From the NCBI RefSeq assembly GCF_018873765.1, contig NC_057924.1, positions 8,680,001 through 8,744,000 of the forward strand: DNA of 64,000 bases, in the 5' to 3' direction. The notes under the pieces were generated by a model. The model was not told the origin of the DNA. It searched no databases and saw only the letters and a program-made list of their open reading frames with translations. This document shows positions 45,655 through 58,361 of the stretch, one piece after another. Each line of letters opens with the position of its first letter. Position 1 is the first letter of the stretch. Source of the DNA: Telopea speciosissima (lineage: Eukaryota > Streptophyta > Magnoliopsida > Proteales > Proteaceae). Position numbers and translations under genes: made by a program.

Positions 45655-47500
45655 AACGAAGATCATGTTAGAATTAAACTACATAATCAACATGACTAGC
45701 AGCATTGAACATCAAAATACGACAATAAAAAATTTGATAATGAACCCATACTTGGATCCATATCATTTGAAGGAGACGATTCTCTAGCACTTAGACTTTG
45801 TTAGTTGATCTTGTCTGTTCTCTTCTCTGCAAGGCTAGGGTTACCAAGTTATTGCATTGCTACCAATTTATAGAATGAAAGCAATGATCAATCCTGTTAT
45901 AGAAAATAATTAATGCCTCTCCCATAATTAGGCCCAAGTGCTAATAGATTCACTTATTATTTACACTTTAAGGTGGTTAACTAGAAAGCCCATTACCCTG
46001 AGAAGAGGATTCATTGAGAAATCATTATTCTCATAGAGACCATGTCGGGTAGACGATAGAGTGAGCAAGCTTTGATTTGAAGTGAGTCAACTCTACTTGA
46101 GGAAATCTATCACCATCCATGAATCATTTGTCATAATAGAATCAAATTCCAAAATAAACCATTTGTATGAAGAGAAATCTGATAGGGAATGCAGTGGATT
46201 TGGATCCTCTGCGGCCTGGGGTTGAGCAGCCATCGTGTTGTGCTCAACTCACAGGCCGCCACATGGAGACAAGCTCAATTCAAAATTCAAAACTACGTTC
46301 AACATTCAAAAATGTCAGGTCACTATCTATCAACAATTGGATTTGCATCAAATCCACGAGGCAGCCTGTGAATTGAACGTAGCACAATGACCGTTCAACC
46401 CCAGGCCACAAAAAATCCAAGTCCAAATGCAGTTGTATCATCGTAGCTACTCCTACTCCACATGTGGTAAGGGTATCAAGCTTTGCAACTCCCCCATCAA
46501 CATAGTGATAGGGAAAGGAGAAACCTTTTATTCCACAGATCATTGTAGTGTTGAATTCCAGCTCATTGTGAGACTCTCACTGTGAGAGTGATATGTAGAG
46601 GTATAAAACCAATTGAGTATTCAAATTTCAAACTCAGAATGACAACAACAGACGTAACACATTGCCTAGCCTTAGAACGTTTCAAAGTTTCTAACGCCAG
46701 CACCACTCCAATGACATCACCAAAGATTTAATTAGTTCAAGATATCACAATATTGATAGTGATAAACCGATACGGATTGACTGTATCGGACGTTTCTGTT
46801 CCCTTTGATTTTGACACATTATTTTTTTAGAACTATTTTACCCTCTTTGATTTTTGTATCACCGAAGAATTTTTATCCTATGCTGTAATTGTACGGTGCT
46901 CTATTGCATCGTACGGCGTTGCAGAGGCCATGTACACTTTGTGGGGTCCGCTGTGCCACATGACTTCTACAACACCGCACAATGCAATACAGCACCATGC
47001 TGTAACAATAGAGGATAATGATTCATCACCGAACAAGTATCTTAGATCGAACTGATATTGATATAGAATCAACTATAATACGAATTTTTATCTATCTCAA
47101 AGTGCAGTGCACTGCCCAATGCCCCTGTAAATTGCATCACGGTACAATTCACTTAAGAGAGTTGTTATAATTCGTGTTAGATTTTCATCCTCCCAAGATT
47201 AATCGAATTATTTTTTTTTTCAATTGATTTATCCGCGCTGGCAACCAAGTGAAGGCCATAGTCAAGGGTGGTTGGGGGTTAGGGCTGGGGTCCGAGCTGG
47301 ACCATGCCAGAAAGTTAAAACATGTATGTGAAAGTGAGGGGCCAGTGAGATAGGAGTGGCCGAAGGATACAAGCATGTCAGCGTTCTAATGGAAACACTG
47401 TTCGGTCGCTCTCTCAGGAAAACAAAGTGAAGAGTCGTTTTTAGACTTGAGGGTGAGATTGGGCTGAGCTAATTAAGTTTGTAACCTCTTTTTTTTCCGT
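45655..47500. repeat. Duplicated spacer (paralogous to 6900-8530)
   Basis: See 6896-8530. It differs by a 158-bp MITE (46867-47024) and small indels. No gene. Confidence 0.85.
46867..47024. mobile_element. MULE-type MITE with 9-bp target duplication
   Basis: 158 bp. Both ends start GAAT...TTATCCT, and long inverted arms pair TGTAATTGTACGGTGCT with the complement of the right side. Perfect 9-bp duplications ATCACCGAA at 46858-46866 and 47025-47033. The empty site ATCTCCGAA is at 8111-8119 in the paralogous spacer. Confidence 0.92.
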
Positions 47501-48491
47501 ACTGGGTTCGACAAAATATATTTCATTATCTTGTCTGGCAGCCTTGTACCAGGACATTCATGCTACACGTGTATGAACAAAATTTCTACTGTTGGTGGGA
47601 ACTGGGAAGAAAGAAATGAACCATTTGTTTTTAGGTTAGATACGTGTATCCCCTAAAATGCATTCAATATTTTTCATACCCCTTAAGGTTATGATAAGTT
47701 CATGTATCATCCTTAAAAGGTCCACATATCATTTCTATTTTACCCTCTTAAAGTCATTTAACGTCTGATAAATAAGTCCATATCAGACGTTAAATGCTAA
47801 AAAATGATTAAACTATCCTTTCTTTTATATTTTCTAAAATTTAAAGACTTAATTACTGTGACCTATTTGCTAAAATTTGAAAAGATCAAAATGCCCTCAT
47901 CTTCCTCAAATCTTCATCTTCTTTTGCAATGTAGATACTCAATACTACCACCATCACCACCACCCACCTCCAGCACGCTCGTGTTCACACCCGTGATAGA
48001 TACACCTGACATTGTATCACTATCTTCCCTATTCTGAACCACGGCACCAACATGAATCCTACCCCTGCCATTTTCATGAACCTTAGGGGATATGAGGAAT
48101 ATTAGATGCATTTTAAGGGGGTAAAGTAGGGATAGTACATGGAATTTTTACCATGTATGTGGGACCCATCACCTTCACCAAAAGTCATTATATTCCTGGA
48201 AACCGCCTGAATCTTACAAGGTTGGTAGTTCTTTTACAATTGAATGAAATTCCGGAAAAACATTTGTCCTTCGATCAAAATAAACATAACCAGGATTTTA
48301 AAAGAAAAAAATAAATACTTCAAACAGTAAAATCTAAATTTTCATTATCTTCCGTGCATTGAAGTGGCATCATATTACTTACCCTTTTTTATTCCTTACA
48401 TTAAATGACTTCTAATAATAAGACAAGGAACATTAAAAAAGAGAGATCGACAGAGAGAGAGAGAGGAAACACAAGTATGGCTTCATTTCTA
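47501..48491. other. 3' flank of TPS copy D
   Basis: Part matches 13499-13997 (copy B flank); 47640-48120 matches 56640-56950 (copy E flank). Carries a short GA tract before the stop codon. No other gene. Confidence 0.65.
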
Positions 48492-51102
48492 TTACAGAGG
48501 AATACTCTCATGGAGCAATGAGTTGATATACTCTTCAAGAGCTGGAAGACGTTGATTATCATCATAACCATACATCACACTGACCATCCTTGCAGAATTA
48601 AGTGAGACCCTCATAAGAGAGGGTGAGAAAGTGTTCCATTCTAGGGTTTCCCGGTTGAGTTGCTTCCATGAATCTGAAATCAAATCAAAAACATGTTTTC
48701 GTGCACTCTCCATTGAAGAGGCCTGCTTATGTTCCTTCAAGTAGCACTCTAAGTATGATCCATCATGACCATCTTGCTCCTCATCCTGTTTACCAATCCA
48801 TATTAATTAGTGACCAATTACTAAAAATTGGTAGACAAGATTAAGCTAAACAAGCTCGATAATCACTACTCGTACTACCTTTGCACTTCCCAAGTCATCC
48901 CATAAACGAAGAATTGTGGCCGGGCAAGACATGAGAGCTGGGCCTGGACTCTGTTCTACCCGATCTATAGTCTCCCTAGTTATACCTTCGCCAAGGAGAA
49001 AGAACCCATGAAGTAACACCACATGCACTCCTGAGCTCACCACCCCATTCTCCAGGTAATCCTCTGCTTTGGGCACCTGCTTTGAAGCAAACCATTTTGT
49101 TTCCACCAGAAACGCATCAAAAAGGCTCCTCCACTACACAAAAGCAGATAGGGAATTAGGTTAAGGTTAGGTTAAGGTTCCACATTAGCATTAATTATTG
49201 CATTCAGGGTTGGGTGGGGGTAAAGAATTAATTGAAGCTCACCGCCTTCCTAAGTGAATGTACGGGGTTCCACCCATGTTCTTTGAGGACCTCATCAGAA
49301 ATTTCATTGGTGATTTCGTCAAGAACCTTGAAACAGATTTTCATGTAGTTTGGTAGTCGCTCGATGGCAGTGGCTTCCCATCTACATGAAAGAATATTAT
49401 TCATTACGTTAATCAATAATCTAGTTGAATCACCATATTAATTTTAGGGTTCTACGGGAAAGATGGAAGTAATAATTTCACATTGGATGTGAATAACTTG
49501 ATGTGGAGACATATAGGTACTTGCATACCATCTCTCGTCGGACCTTTATCCTCTCAAGTCTGCTGCACTTGCACTCGGAGGAGTGTTTTAAACAAAACCA
49601 CTTCAAGGTGCACTACCCGATGCACCTTTTAGGTTAGGTGCATTGAAATGGACTTGAGGTGATAAAATTCCTCTCCCCTCTTCTTAATTGGTTAGTTTTT
49701 AAGGATGAGTTCTACCCGGCCTAGTCCCTAACAACTAAATTGTTTTAGTTCTCTATATTAATTAAAGAAACCCTAACATCATTAATGCCTACTTGTTGAT
49801 TGCATCAGTAAAGAGAACAAGTTCGTCCAATGTCCCTCGAACATCGAAAATATCATCTATCACGTAGACAAGTGAGATGATTTTCGTCATCTCAATTCTA
49901 AGCTCTGAGAACTTTGGATCCGGAAGGACCATCATGGGCCACATGTACCATTTTAATGGTTGGTTTCTAGCAAACTTCAGCTCCTCTGATAGACCCACTT
50001 CTCTCCACCACCTGATCATATATACCAAAAACTTTGTAATTAGAGTACTCTAGCTTAGAAATCAAACAAATTAAAAAACGACCAGTACTGTAACTTACTT
50101 AAAAATCTGAAGGAGTTCATGTCGATGTATGGATTGGACAATATTAAAATCCATCTTCCAAAGTTGCTGTAAGAGACCCATCCATCCATACGTGCCATGG
50201 AAATTTTGGAGATAGCAGCATTTGCTTTGGAATCTAGCCAAGCTCATATGATAGGGATTCTCCAGGGTGTCCTTTACAGCTCTAGCTAAATTTGGTTGGA
50301 GGTTCATTAGGGAAGCATTAAGATGCATCCGAGCATAGTCATGTGCTTCATCGAGAATCTCTTCTTCTTCCTTGAATCCGAGGTGTGAAGCTTCGTATAA
50401 GCTCATCAATCCTCTAATGTCTTCTCTTACTTCTACTTTGAAGTGTCCCTTCTTATCCTTGAAGCTACTAAACACATCTGTTCCATGAACCATCACCAAT
50501 CAATAGATACAGGTGAATGGTTAGTATCTCTTCACCGTCTTATTATTAAAAAAACAAAACAAAAATTAATCTTAATTTAATTAAGAGAAAACCTACCTGT
50601 AGGAACCCAATAACCAGATTGCCTTAACAATCTGAAGTGAAGTGCAACATCATGCAAATTATGATGTTGGCTACTTCCACAAATTAGCTTGTTGGCTAGG
50701 GTTGTTTTGATATCGTGTTCGAAGTAATAATCGATGCCCAAGCGTTGGAGTGCATCAATCATGATCAAACACTCTAATGGATCTTGAAGTTGGTTCAGAG
50801 TACACTTAACTTCCATGCACTTCTCTACGTGCTTAATCCGAAGCCCATCCTACAAGAGGAAAGGAAGTATATATTAGTTGGAAATGAAAAAAATGTATAT
50901 AGCCAGAGGAGTGATGAGTTGAAGTTCTTGCCATATAGTCTTGTGAGGGTTTAGAAACGAGGTTGAGAGATTGGATGGTGGCTTCATTGTATTTGTAGGA
51001 AACAGACATGTGAGGAGGAGAATTAGTTCTGGAAACATATGTCCTTCCAGAAACTTGGTTGGTGATCGAGGAAGGGGATGAAATGTTACCAGAGAAGGCC
51101 AT
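48492..51102 (-). CDS. Terpene synthase copy D (TPS-g, linalool/nerolidol synthase-like), intact
   Basis: Exons: 51102-50932, 50849-50597, 50477-50099, 50011-49793, 49381-49243, 49133-48879, 48785-48492. They sum to 1710 bp (569 residues) with correct phases and no stop. It starts [16 protein letters not shown], Ser/Thr-rich like a short plastid signal, and lacks RRX8W. DDIFD is at about residues 320-324 ([10 protein letters not shown]), and the NSE-like DDLGSAKDE spans the last junction. Exon 2 is 15 bp shorter than in copy B (CGSSQHHN in place of [15 protein letters not shown]), and exon 3 is 6 bp longer (one extra Glu, one extra Cys). Intron 1 has a GC donor. Intron 4 lacks the MITE of B and E. 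Likely makes an acyclic mono- or sesquiterpene alcohol; substrate and product not readable here. Confidence 0.93.
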
Positions 51103-51200
51103 GTGAATGAACGTACTCCAAAATGTTCAGTTTGAAGTAAAAGAAAAGAGGGAGAGAAAGAGAGAGAGTTGAGTCTCCTAAGGAGTAAGGGAGGGGCTTA

Positions 51201-51207
51201 ATTTATA
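51201..51207 (-). promoter_or_regulatory. TATA box of TPS copy D
   Basis: TATAAAT on the minus strand, 99 bp upstream of the ATG, in the same conserved block as copy B. Confidence 0.75.
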
Positions 51208-51210
51208 ATG

Positions 51211-52917
51211 CCAAGTAGTACTATCGGGTCATTTTCCACGCAACTAGGAGAAATCCATTTTCGTATCGGGTATCCGTATCCGTTTAGCAGTATCCGAATC
51301 TGTCAGAAAACTAAACAGATTCGAATACGGATAAGCTATAGCTATCTGAAAAGCTATATATATTTACATGTAAACCGATAAAATATCTGATCATATCCGT
51401 GTCCGTATCCATTTAGGACTATCCGAATCCATCCGAAAACTAATCAAATGCGGATGCGAATATGACACTATCCCAACTGAATCCAATTTATTTACGTCCC
51501 TAATTATTATCAGGTCAATGGTCAAATCAGTCTACTCTATGTCCCTCTTTAAATGAAGGGGAAGAAAAATGTTCTACGTAAGGTCGTAGAATTGCAGAAT
51601 TGATGAGAGGAAGGAAACAAGATACAGTTAAGGATGTGAATGGGGGAAGAAAACGGTTACAACGTGTAGCATGCATGCATGCATGAACCTGATATAATTA
51701 AGGATATTCCCGTAATCTGAATCGGACTACAAGGGTGGACCGATGAGTATGGATCAAAGCCGTAATGGATCTGTGCACTGGACGACATGGACCTAAGACA
51801 CACCTTATCTAGGGCACCCGTCTTATTTTTCCAAGCCGGCCCCCGGTGCCGTGTCCTCTATTCTACATATAGAGGTTAATAGCATTGTTGACTCTTCCCT
51901 TATGAAGGCATTATTTGCATGACTTTGAAAACAGTATGATCCAATTTCACTCGACCCCAAGATTTAAGTTCTTTGGATGTCTCGATTTAATCAGTCATTC
52001 TCTTGAACTTCAATAATCGTGTCGTTTGTAATAAAAAGAAGGGAAAATTACGCCGCTACCTCTTGAGGTTTATCCTAAATATAGGGTAATCCCTTGTGTT
52101 TCTAAATTATACAGCCACACCCCTTGAGTGGTCGATGTCAAATAATATAATGTAAAATACCAACTTTGCCCTCTTCTAATGTCATTAACCAAAAATTGTT
52201 AAATAATATAATATAAAATGCCAACTTTGCCCTCTTCAAATCCTCTTTCCTCTCTAATTCTTTATTCTTCTTGATTTTCTTCTTTTTTGGCTTCTTCTCC
52301 TCCTTTCGTTGCTTTCATTGCCGCCATTCCGGCCAACCCAACAGCTCCAAGCTTCTTCCAGGTACAAAGACTGGAGCGGCTTGAACCCAAGAGCAGATGG
52401 GTTCAGAGGATGAGGAATGCAGAATTTCAGGAAGTGCCATTTAGTGAAGATGCAGTTTCAGAGGTGAAGAACATGCTTGACGAGCACGCAGCTGGGTGGG
52501 GATTGAAGAAGGAAGAAGTTGATCTTGTGCTTACATGGAAGAGATGAAGAACATGCTTGACTCTACAAAGACTTGGGTTCAGTCATTGAAGGGCTTATCA
52601 GATGGTTTCCGTTTTATCTACTTCATCTGGCACAAGGGGAACTAAGAAGAGAAAGAAAGGGATCAATAAATAGCCCAAAAACCTGAAACGCACAAGAAAA
52701 CACCAAGCAACTCTGTCCAATGTGATAAAATGTATGTTTTATGCCCTAAGATTTCACACATAAATGTGCTCATCAGACCCTACCAGGATCGAGGCCTCAA
52801 CCCAGACCCGACCCGGCCTTGCCAGGGCCAATAAAAACTAAATCTGGCCTGGTCATGTTCGGGCTCAGTTTCGGGTTAGGGCGGGTTCGGGTTGCTCGGG
52901 TTTTTTTGACACCCCTG
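51211..52917. other. Spacer between copies D and F; no clear gene
   Basis: Includes a TATCCGTATCCG-rich degenerate repeat (51245-51460, also at 59870-60060). A plus-strand frame at 52287-52547 contains WVQRMRNAEFQEVPFSEDAV then EVKNMLDEHAAGWGLKKEEV, with the look of real protein, but I cannot name the family and nothing around completes it. A hAT-like end (TTTTTTTGACACCCCTG) lies at about 52900-52917. Confidence 0.5.
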
Positions 52918-53013
52918 CTTAGGCAAGGCGCTCGGGCAGGGGTAAGGCAGACATTGTGTGTGATGATGTGTCTGGCCGCATAGGCCGCTATGGGCAGCGT
53001 GCCATAGAAGATC
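52918..53013. mobile_element. Right half of the intron-4 MITE in TPS copy F
   Basis: Matches the right half of 15128-15267, ending GCCATAGAAGATC; the left half, exon 5 and beyond are missing. Confidence 0.7.
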
Positions 53014-53048
53014 ACGATCCCATAAGACCTAACGTCAGTAATGCCTAC

Positions 53049-54701
53049 TTGTTGATTGCCGCAGTGAATAGAACAAGTTCATCCAATGTCCCTCGAACAT
53101 CGAAAATATCATCTATCCCATACACAAGTGAGATGATTTTGGTCATCTCAATTCTAAGCTCTGAGAACTTTGGATCTGGAAGGACCATCATGGGCCACAT
53201 GTACCATTTTAATGGTTGGTTTCTAGCAAACTTCAGCTCCTGTGATAGACCCACTTCTCTCCACCACCTGATTATATGCCAAAAACTGTGAAATTAGTGT
53301 TATTGTAGCTTATAAATCAAACAAATTAAAAACGACCAGTACTGTAAAAAACAACTTACTTAAAAATTAGGAGGAGTTCATGTCGATGTATGGATTGAAC
53401 AATGTTAAAATCCATCTTCCAAAGTTCTTGTAAGAGACTCATCCATCCATATGGGCCAGGAAAACTTTGGAGACAGCAGCGTTTGCTTTGGAATCTAGCC
53501 AAGCTCCAGGGTGTCCATTACGGCTCTAGCTAAATGCGGTTGGTGGTTCATGAGGGAAGCATTAAGGTGCATACAAGCATAGTCATGTGCTTCATCGAGA
53601 ATCTCTTCTTCCTTGAATCCAAGGTGCGAAGCTTCGTATAAGCTCATCAATCCTCTTATGTCTTCTCTTAGTTCTACTTTGAAGTGTCTCTTCTTATCCT
53701 TGAAGCTACTAAACACATCTGTTCCATGCACCACCAATCAATAGATAAAAATCTTATAATTAAGGAAATAACATGATTAGCCAAAGAACACAAACTGAGA
53801 ATGAGAACACCAGCCAAAGCCTAAAGGAGATCACCCAAGAGAAACTAAAAGACAAAAGCAATCCCAAACAACCAATCACGCAATTACAAAGTTGATCTTC
53901 TTTCTCATTAGAATTATAGGGAGGAATGAGAGGAACCACCCATCTCCCACTATGATTGGTTGGAGCAATGGAAGAAGCCATCATATCAATAATGCCTAAA
54001 ACACTGCCATCCGATCTTGGATATCTCCGAGTATTGTTGACTAGATCAGAACCAAAGGTCCCCCACTGAACCCACATCTACTTCATTGTCACAAGTGCTC
54101 TGAGTTGGGCTGACAACAACCCTATCATCTACATAGAATAATTGCATAATTTAGTATAGAGTTTGTTAATTTAGGGCAAAACAAACCTGTAGGAACCAAA
54201 TAACCAGCTTGCCTCCACAATCGAAAGTAGAGTGCAATGTCATGCAAATTATGATCCCCAAACGAGAACGTGCCCGAACTAAGGCTTCCATAATGCTTAG
54301 CTAGGGCTGTTTTGATATCTTGTTCGAAGTGATAATTGATACCCAAGCATTGCAGTGTGTCAATCATGATCATATGCTCTAATGGGTCTTGAAGTTCATT
54401 CAGAGTCCACTTAACTTCCATGCACTTCTTTACGTGCACATCCTACAAAAACATAAGTCATAAGTGAGTTGATATTGAAGCGGAGTATTAGAATGAAAAA
54501 TGTATAGGAGTGATGAGTTGCAGTGCTTGCCATAAAATTGAGTGACGGTTCAGCGACAAGATTGAGGGATTGGATGGTGGCTTCATTGTATTTGTAGGCA
54601 ACAGATGTGTGAGGAGGAGAAGTAGTACTTGAAACATATGTTCTAGCAGAAACTTGGGTGGTGATGGTGGAAGGGGATGAAATGTTACTAGAGAAGGCCA
54701 T
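53049..54701 (-). pseudogene. Terpene synthase copy F (TPS-g), exons 1-4, broken
   Basis: Exon 1 54701-54531, exon 2 54442-54187 (12-bp in-frame deletion right after the acceptor, losing GLRI), exon 3 53718-53360 and exon 4 53267-53049. Exon 3 lacks 17 bp after the DTLE codons, between short direct GAG repeats, which shifts the frame and stops within three codons. Exons 5-7 are missing: the copy ends in intron 4 inside a MITE. Exon 4 is open but reads VYGIDDIFD. Copy B is the closest relative: same exon 1, same LINE in intron 2 and same upstream region. Confidence 0.93.
53770..54120 (-). mobile_element. LINE piece in intron 2 of TPS copy F
   Basis: Same insertion as in intron 2 of copy B, without the A/T tail. 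An open stretch (54077-53760) survives. Confidence 0.6.
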
Positions 54702-54780
54702 ATGAACTCCACAAATTTAAGTTTAAAGTATTGAATAGAAGGAGAGAGGGATGAGTCTCCAGGAGTAAGGGAGGGGCTTA

Positions 54781-54787
54781 ATTTATA
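54781..54787 (-). promoter_or_regulatory. TATA box of TPS copy F (relic)
   Basis: Conserved TATAAATTAAGCCCC block, 80 bp upstream of the ATG at 54701. Confidence 0.7.
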
Positions 54788-54792
54788 ATGCA

Positions 54793-57060
54793 AGATTTGT
54801 TTCTCATAGAGGAATAATTCTCAATTCCCCCACCCGTGCAAAGTGCTCAGGCAAAGGTAAAATGGTCTTTGTGCACCACCCTGTGTCTACACAGTTAAGA
54901 CGAGCAACTGAACTGTGTTGTAGAGGATTCAAATCCAATAATTCTTCGTATCTTCCAGAAAACTAGCTGAGAGAAAGAATATTCTCATGTAGTCAAACGT
55001 CAACTCTCCCCAAGTCTCTCTAACAAAGGCACAGAAGAAAAATTAGGAAGACCTACCCTGTAAGTAATGGTAGGGTAGTTATATCTATGAGAGATACTCC
55101 CAACATGTGGTACACATGAAAAGGCTATAAGGATCCCAATAATCTGAATCGGAGGACTACTATAGCCTCTGCTTGACCTACTAGTATGTGTGGGATCCAC
55201 TCGTACATCAATGATTAAAGCCGTAATGGATCAGTGCACTAGAAGAAGTGGACATTACTTAATAAACAAAGGGAGCATGTTCTCTGTGAGCGCATTTGGG
55301 CGCAAGGTGCACCCAAACACAGAATTTTTATCACCTATGGTTCCCCTGCCCCCGTTACAGTTCCCTAGTACCTCTAATAAAAGGGGGTAGACCCCATCCG
55401 GGCAATGTGTTCGGTCAGGGGGTGAAATGGTCATTTTAGCTCTCCTATGAGAGAAACCGCACAATCATACCAGTCAGCGAACCTCAGGAGATAAAGGTCC
55501 CCCAAACACATGGGATGGATAAAGACAGAATTTGCGTCATTGACAGGGGTATGGGTTTGTCATTTCGGCCACCCCATGTGTCTGGACGTACCCTGCGCCC
55601 TAGTGCAGAGATATTTATCACATAAAGGAAGGGCAATTACTCTCCACTTGTTTTATTTATGGGCTCATGTTCTCTGTGCCGCAGCACAAGCTGCGCCCAA
55701 ACACATGGGTCTGCCACACAAGGTGGCAGGGTGGTCATTGCACCCACCCCCATGTGTCTAGACGCAACCTACGCCTCGGGTATAGAAAACATTCTCCCAT
55801 TATTTATTTATTTTGATAGACAAATACTCTCGACTTGTCAACTTAAGTTATTTCTGGTTGTAACTGACCTAGGTCCCCGTCCCAACTGTCTTTTTTAATT
55901 TTTGATGCTAATTACAGGCTCTCACTTTTGAGATTTAAATTCATAAATAAATTCAATTTGGCTCTCCTTCAACTATGATGGGAAATGGAGGATCCAACCC
56001 AACCAAAACAGTGGTGTTTGGGTCAGTTCATAAGCGGGCCCCACCCTATGAAATGATCCAAACACCCCTCATTTGGTTGGGCTGGATCCTCCAACTCCTG
56101 CCATAACTAGAGGAAAACCAGGTCCATTCAACCACTCCTCCAGCTGGGCGGGAGTTGGAGGATCCAGCCCAGCCAAATGAAGGGTGTTTGGGTCATTTCA
56201 CAGGCAGCCTCCCTGTGAAATGACCACCCCCTTGTTTTGACTGGGCTAGATCCTCCAGCTGTGGCTGGAGGAGAACCATATCCTCGATAAATTCGCCCAA
56301 AAAGAAAAAAGAACTAACCACCACTCAAATCAGTTGGCTTTCCCATCTCCATCGGATGTCAGACGTCCTTATATTCTCCAACCTTCTAGCGGATTTGTAT
56401 TCTTGATTTCCCACACATTCAAACCCTACATGGCAACATGTGGTGGTCCTTCTGTAGGATCGATTAAAAACGTATTGTTCTTTGGAAAATATATAAATGG
56501 TTAAGAATCATTTCCCTAACATTTCAAATGTCTCTCACATTAAATCAGGTATGTGTCTTGGAAATTGAATGGTTAAAAACCATTTCCTTGCACACATCAG
56601 TACTATACTATTACTGCAACGATCAAATTGCTTACGGACAAATTCGGGTTAAATATGCGTATCCCCTAAAATGCACCCGATATTCCTCATGCCCCTAAGG
56701 TTCTGACAAGTCAACATATCACCCCAGAAATTTTCACGTACCACCCCACTTTTCTCCCTTAAAGCCATTTAAGTCCACACCAGGCGTTAAATGCTAAAAG
56801 AATGACAAAACTATCATTTGTTCTATCTTTTCTAAAATTTAAAAAGATCTAATTGTTCTACCCTATTTGCTAAATTTGAAAAGATCAAAATGCCCTCATC
56901 TTCCCCAAATCATCATCTTCTTTTACTATGTAGATACCCAATACTACCACCACCATCTTCATATCATACACTCACAATGATTTTTGGGAATAAGATTATA
57001 ATTTCTCGCTTCACTATTTTAGTGACAAGAAGATACACCCCAGACAGAGAGAGAGAGAGA
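54793..57060. other. Spacer between copies F and E; paralogous to the B upstream region
   Basis: 54800-56600 matches 17190-18860 (upstream of B). It carries several GGATCCTCCAACTC-type inverted repeat blocks and a repeat with GCGCCCAAACACATGGG motifs (55300-55780). 56640-56950 matches the copy D flank. No gene. Confidence 0.65.
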
Positions 57061-58219
57061 GAGATGGGAAACACAAGTATGGCTTCATTTCCATTACAGA
57101 GGAATACTCTCATGGAGCAATGAGTTGATATACTCTTCAAGAGCTGGAAGACGTTGATTATCATCATAACCATACATCACCCTGACCATCCTTGCAGAAT
57201 TAAGTGAGACCCTCATAAGAGAGGGTGAGAAAGTGTTCCATTCTAGGGTTTCCCGGTTGAGTTGCTTCCATGAATCTGAAATCAAATCAAAAACATGTTT
57301 TCGTGCACTCTCCATTGAAGAGCCCTGCTTATGCTCCTTCAAGTAGCACTCCAAGTACGATCCATCATGTCCGTCTTGCTTCTCATCCTGTTTATCAATC
57401 CAACCGTATTAGTGACCTATTATTGAAAATTTGATCGACAACATTAAGCTAAACAAGCTCACTACTCTATTAATTACCTCTGCACTTCCCAAGTCATCCC
57501 ATAAACGAAGAATTGTGGCAGGGCAAGACATGAGAGCTGGGCCTGGACTCTGTTCCACCCGATCTACAGTCTCCTTAGTTATTCCTTCGCCCAGGAGAAA
57601 AAACCCATGAAGTAACACCACATGAACTCCTGAGCTCACCACTCCATTCTCCAGGTAATCATTCGCCTTGGGCACCTGCTTTGAAGCAAACCATTTTGCT
57701 TCCACCAGAAAAGCATCACAAAGGCTCCCCCACTACACTCAAAACAGATAGGAAATTAGGTTGATTATGTTAGGTACTTCATCGAAACGTCAAAAGTTTC
57801 AGTTCCAGAGCTGACGAAACACGTCAATCAAGCCTTTTAACCTATTCTATTCTAGGCTGATTCAATCTAACGATCATACATACACTAGAGTGGATCCCAT
57901 TAGGCACATAACATGTTAACATTAGTATTATTGCATTCAGGATTAGATGGGGCGAAAATGTTAATTGAAGCTCACCGCCTTCCTAAGTGAGTGCATGTAA
58001 TGGGTTCCACCCATGTTCTCTAAGGACCTTATCAGCAATTTCATTGGTGATTTCGTCAAGAACCTTGAAACAAATTTTCATGTAGTTTGGTAGTCGCTCA
58101 ATGACAGTGGGTTCCCATCTGCAAGGAAGAATAACCAATCCATAAATAAATAATCTAGTAAAATCATCATACTAAACTGTTTACAAGTTGATTATTTTGG
58201 ATACATAAAACCCAATATA

Positions 58220-58361
58220 GATCCTCTATGGCGCATTGTGCGTGTCTAGACACATCGTCGCGTGTAATGTCCATCTTACCCCTGCTCGAGGCAAAGCGCT
58301 CAGGCAATGGTAAAGCGAACATTGCGTGCAGACCGCTACGGACAGTGCACCATAGAAGATC
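58220..58361. mobile_element. Hairpin MITE in intron 4 of TPS copy E
   Basis: Same element and same position as 15128-15267 in copy B. Confidence 0.8.

Noticed and set aside
46891-47020. tRNA- or rRNA-like fold
   Set aside because: The inverted repeat is explained by MITE arms with a 9-bp target duplication; no tRNA consensus boxes.
53760-54077. 105-residue minus frame as an exon of TPS copy F
   Set aside because: It lies in intron 2, is shared with copy B as part of a LINE-like insertion, and has no TPS similarity.
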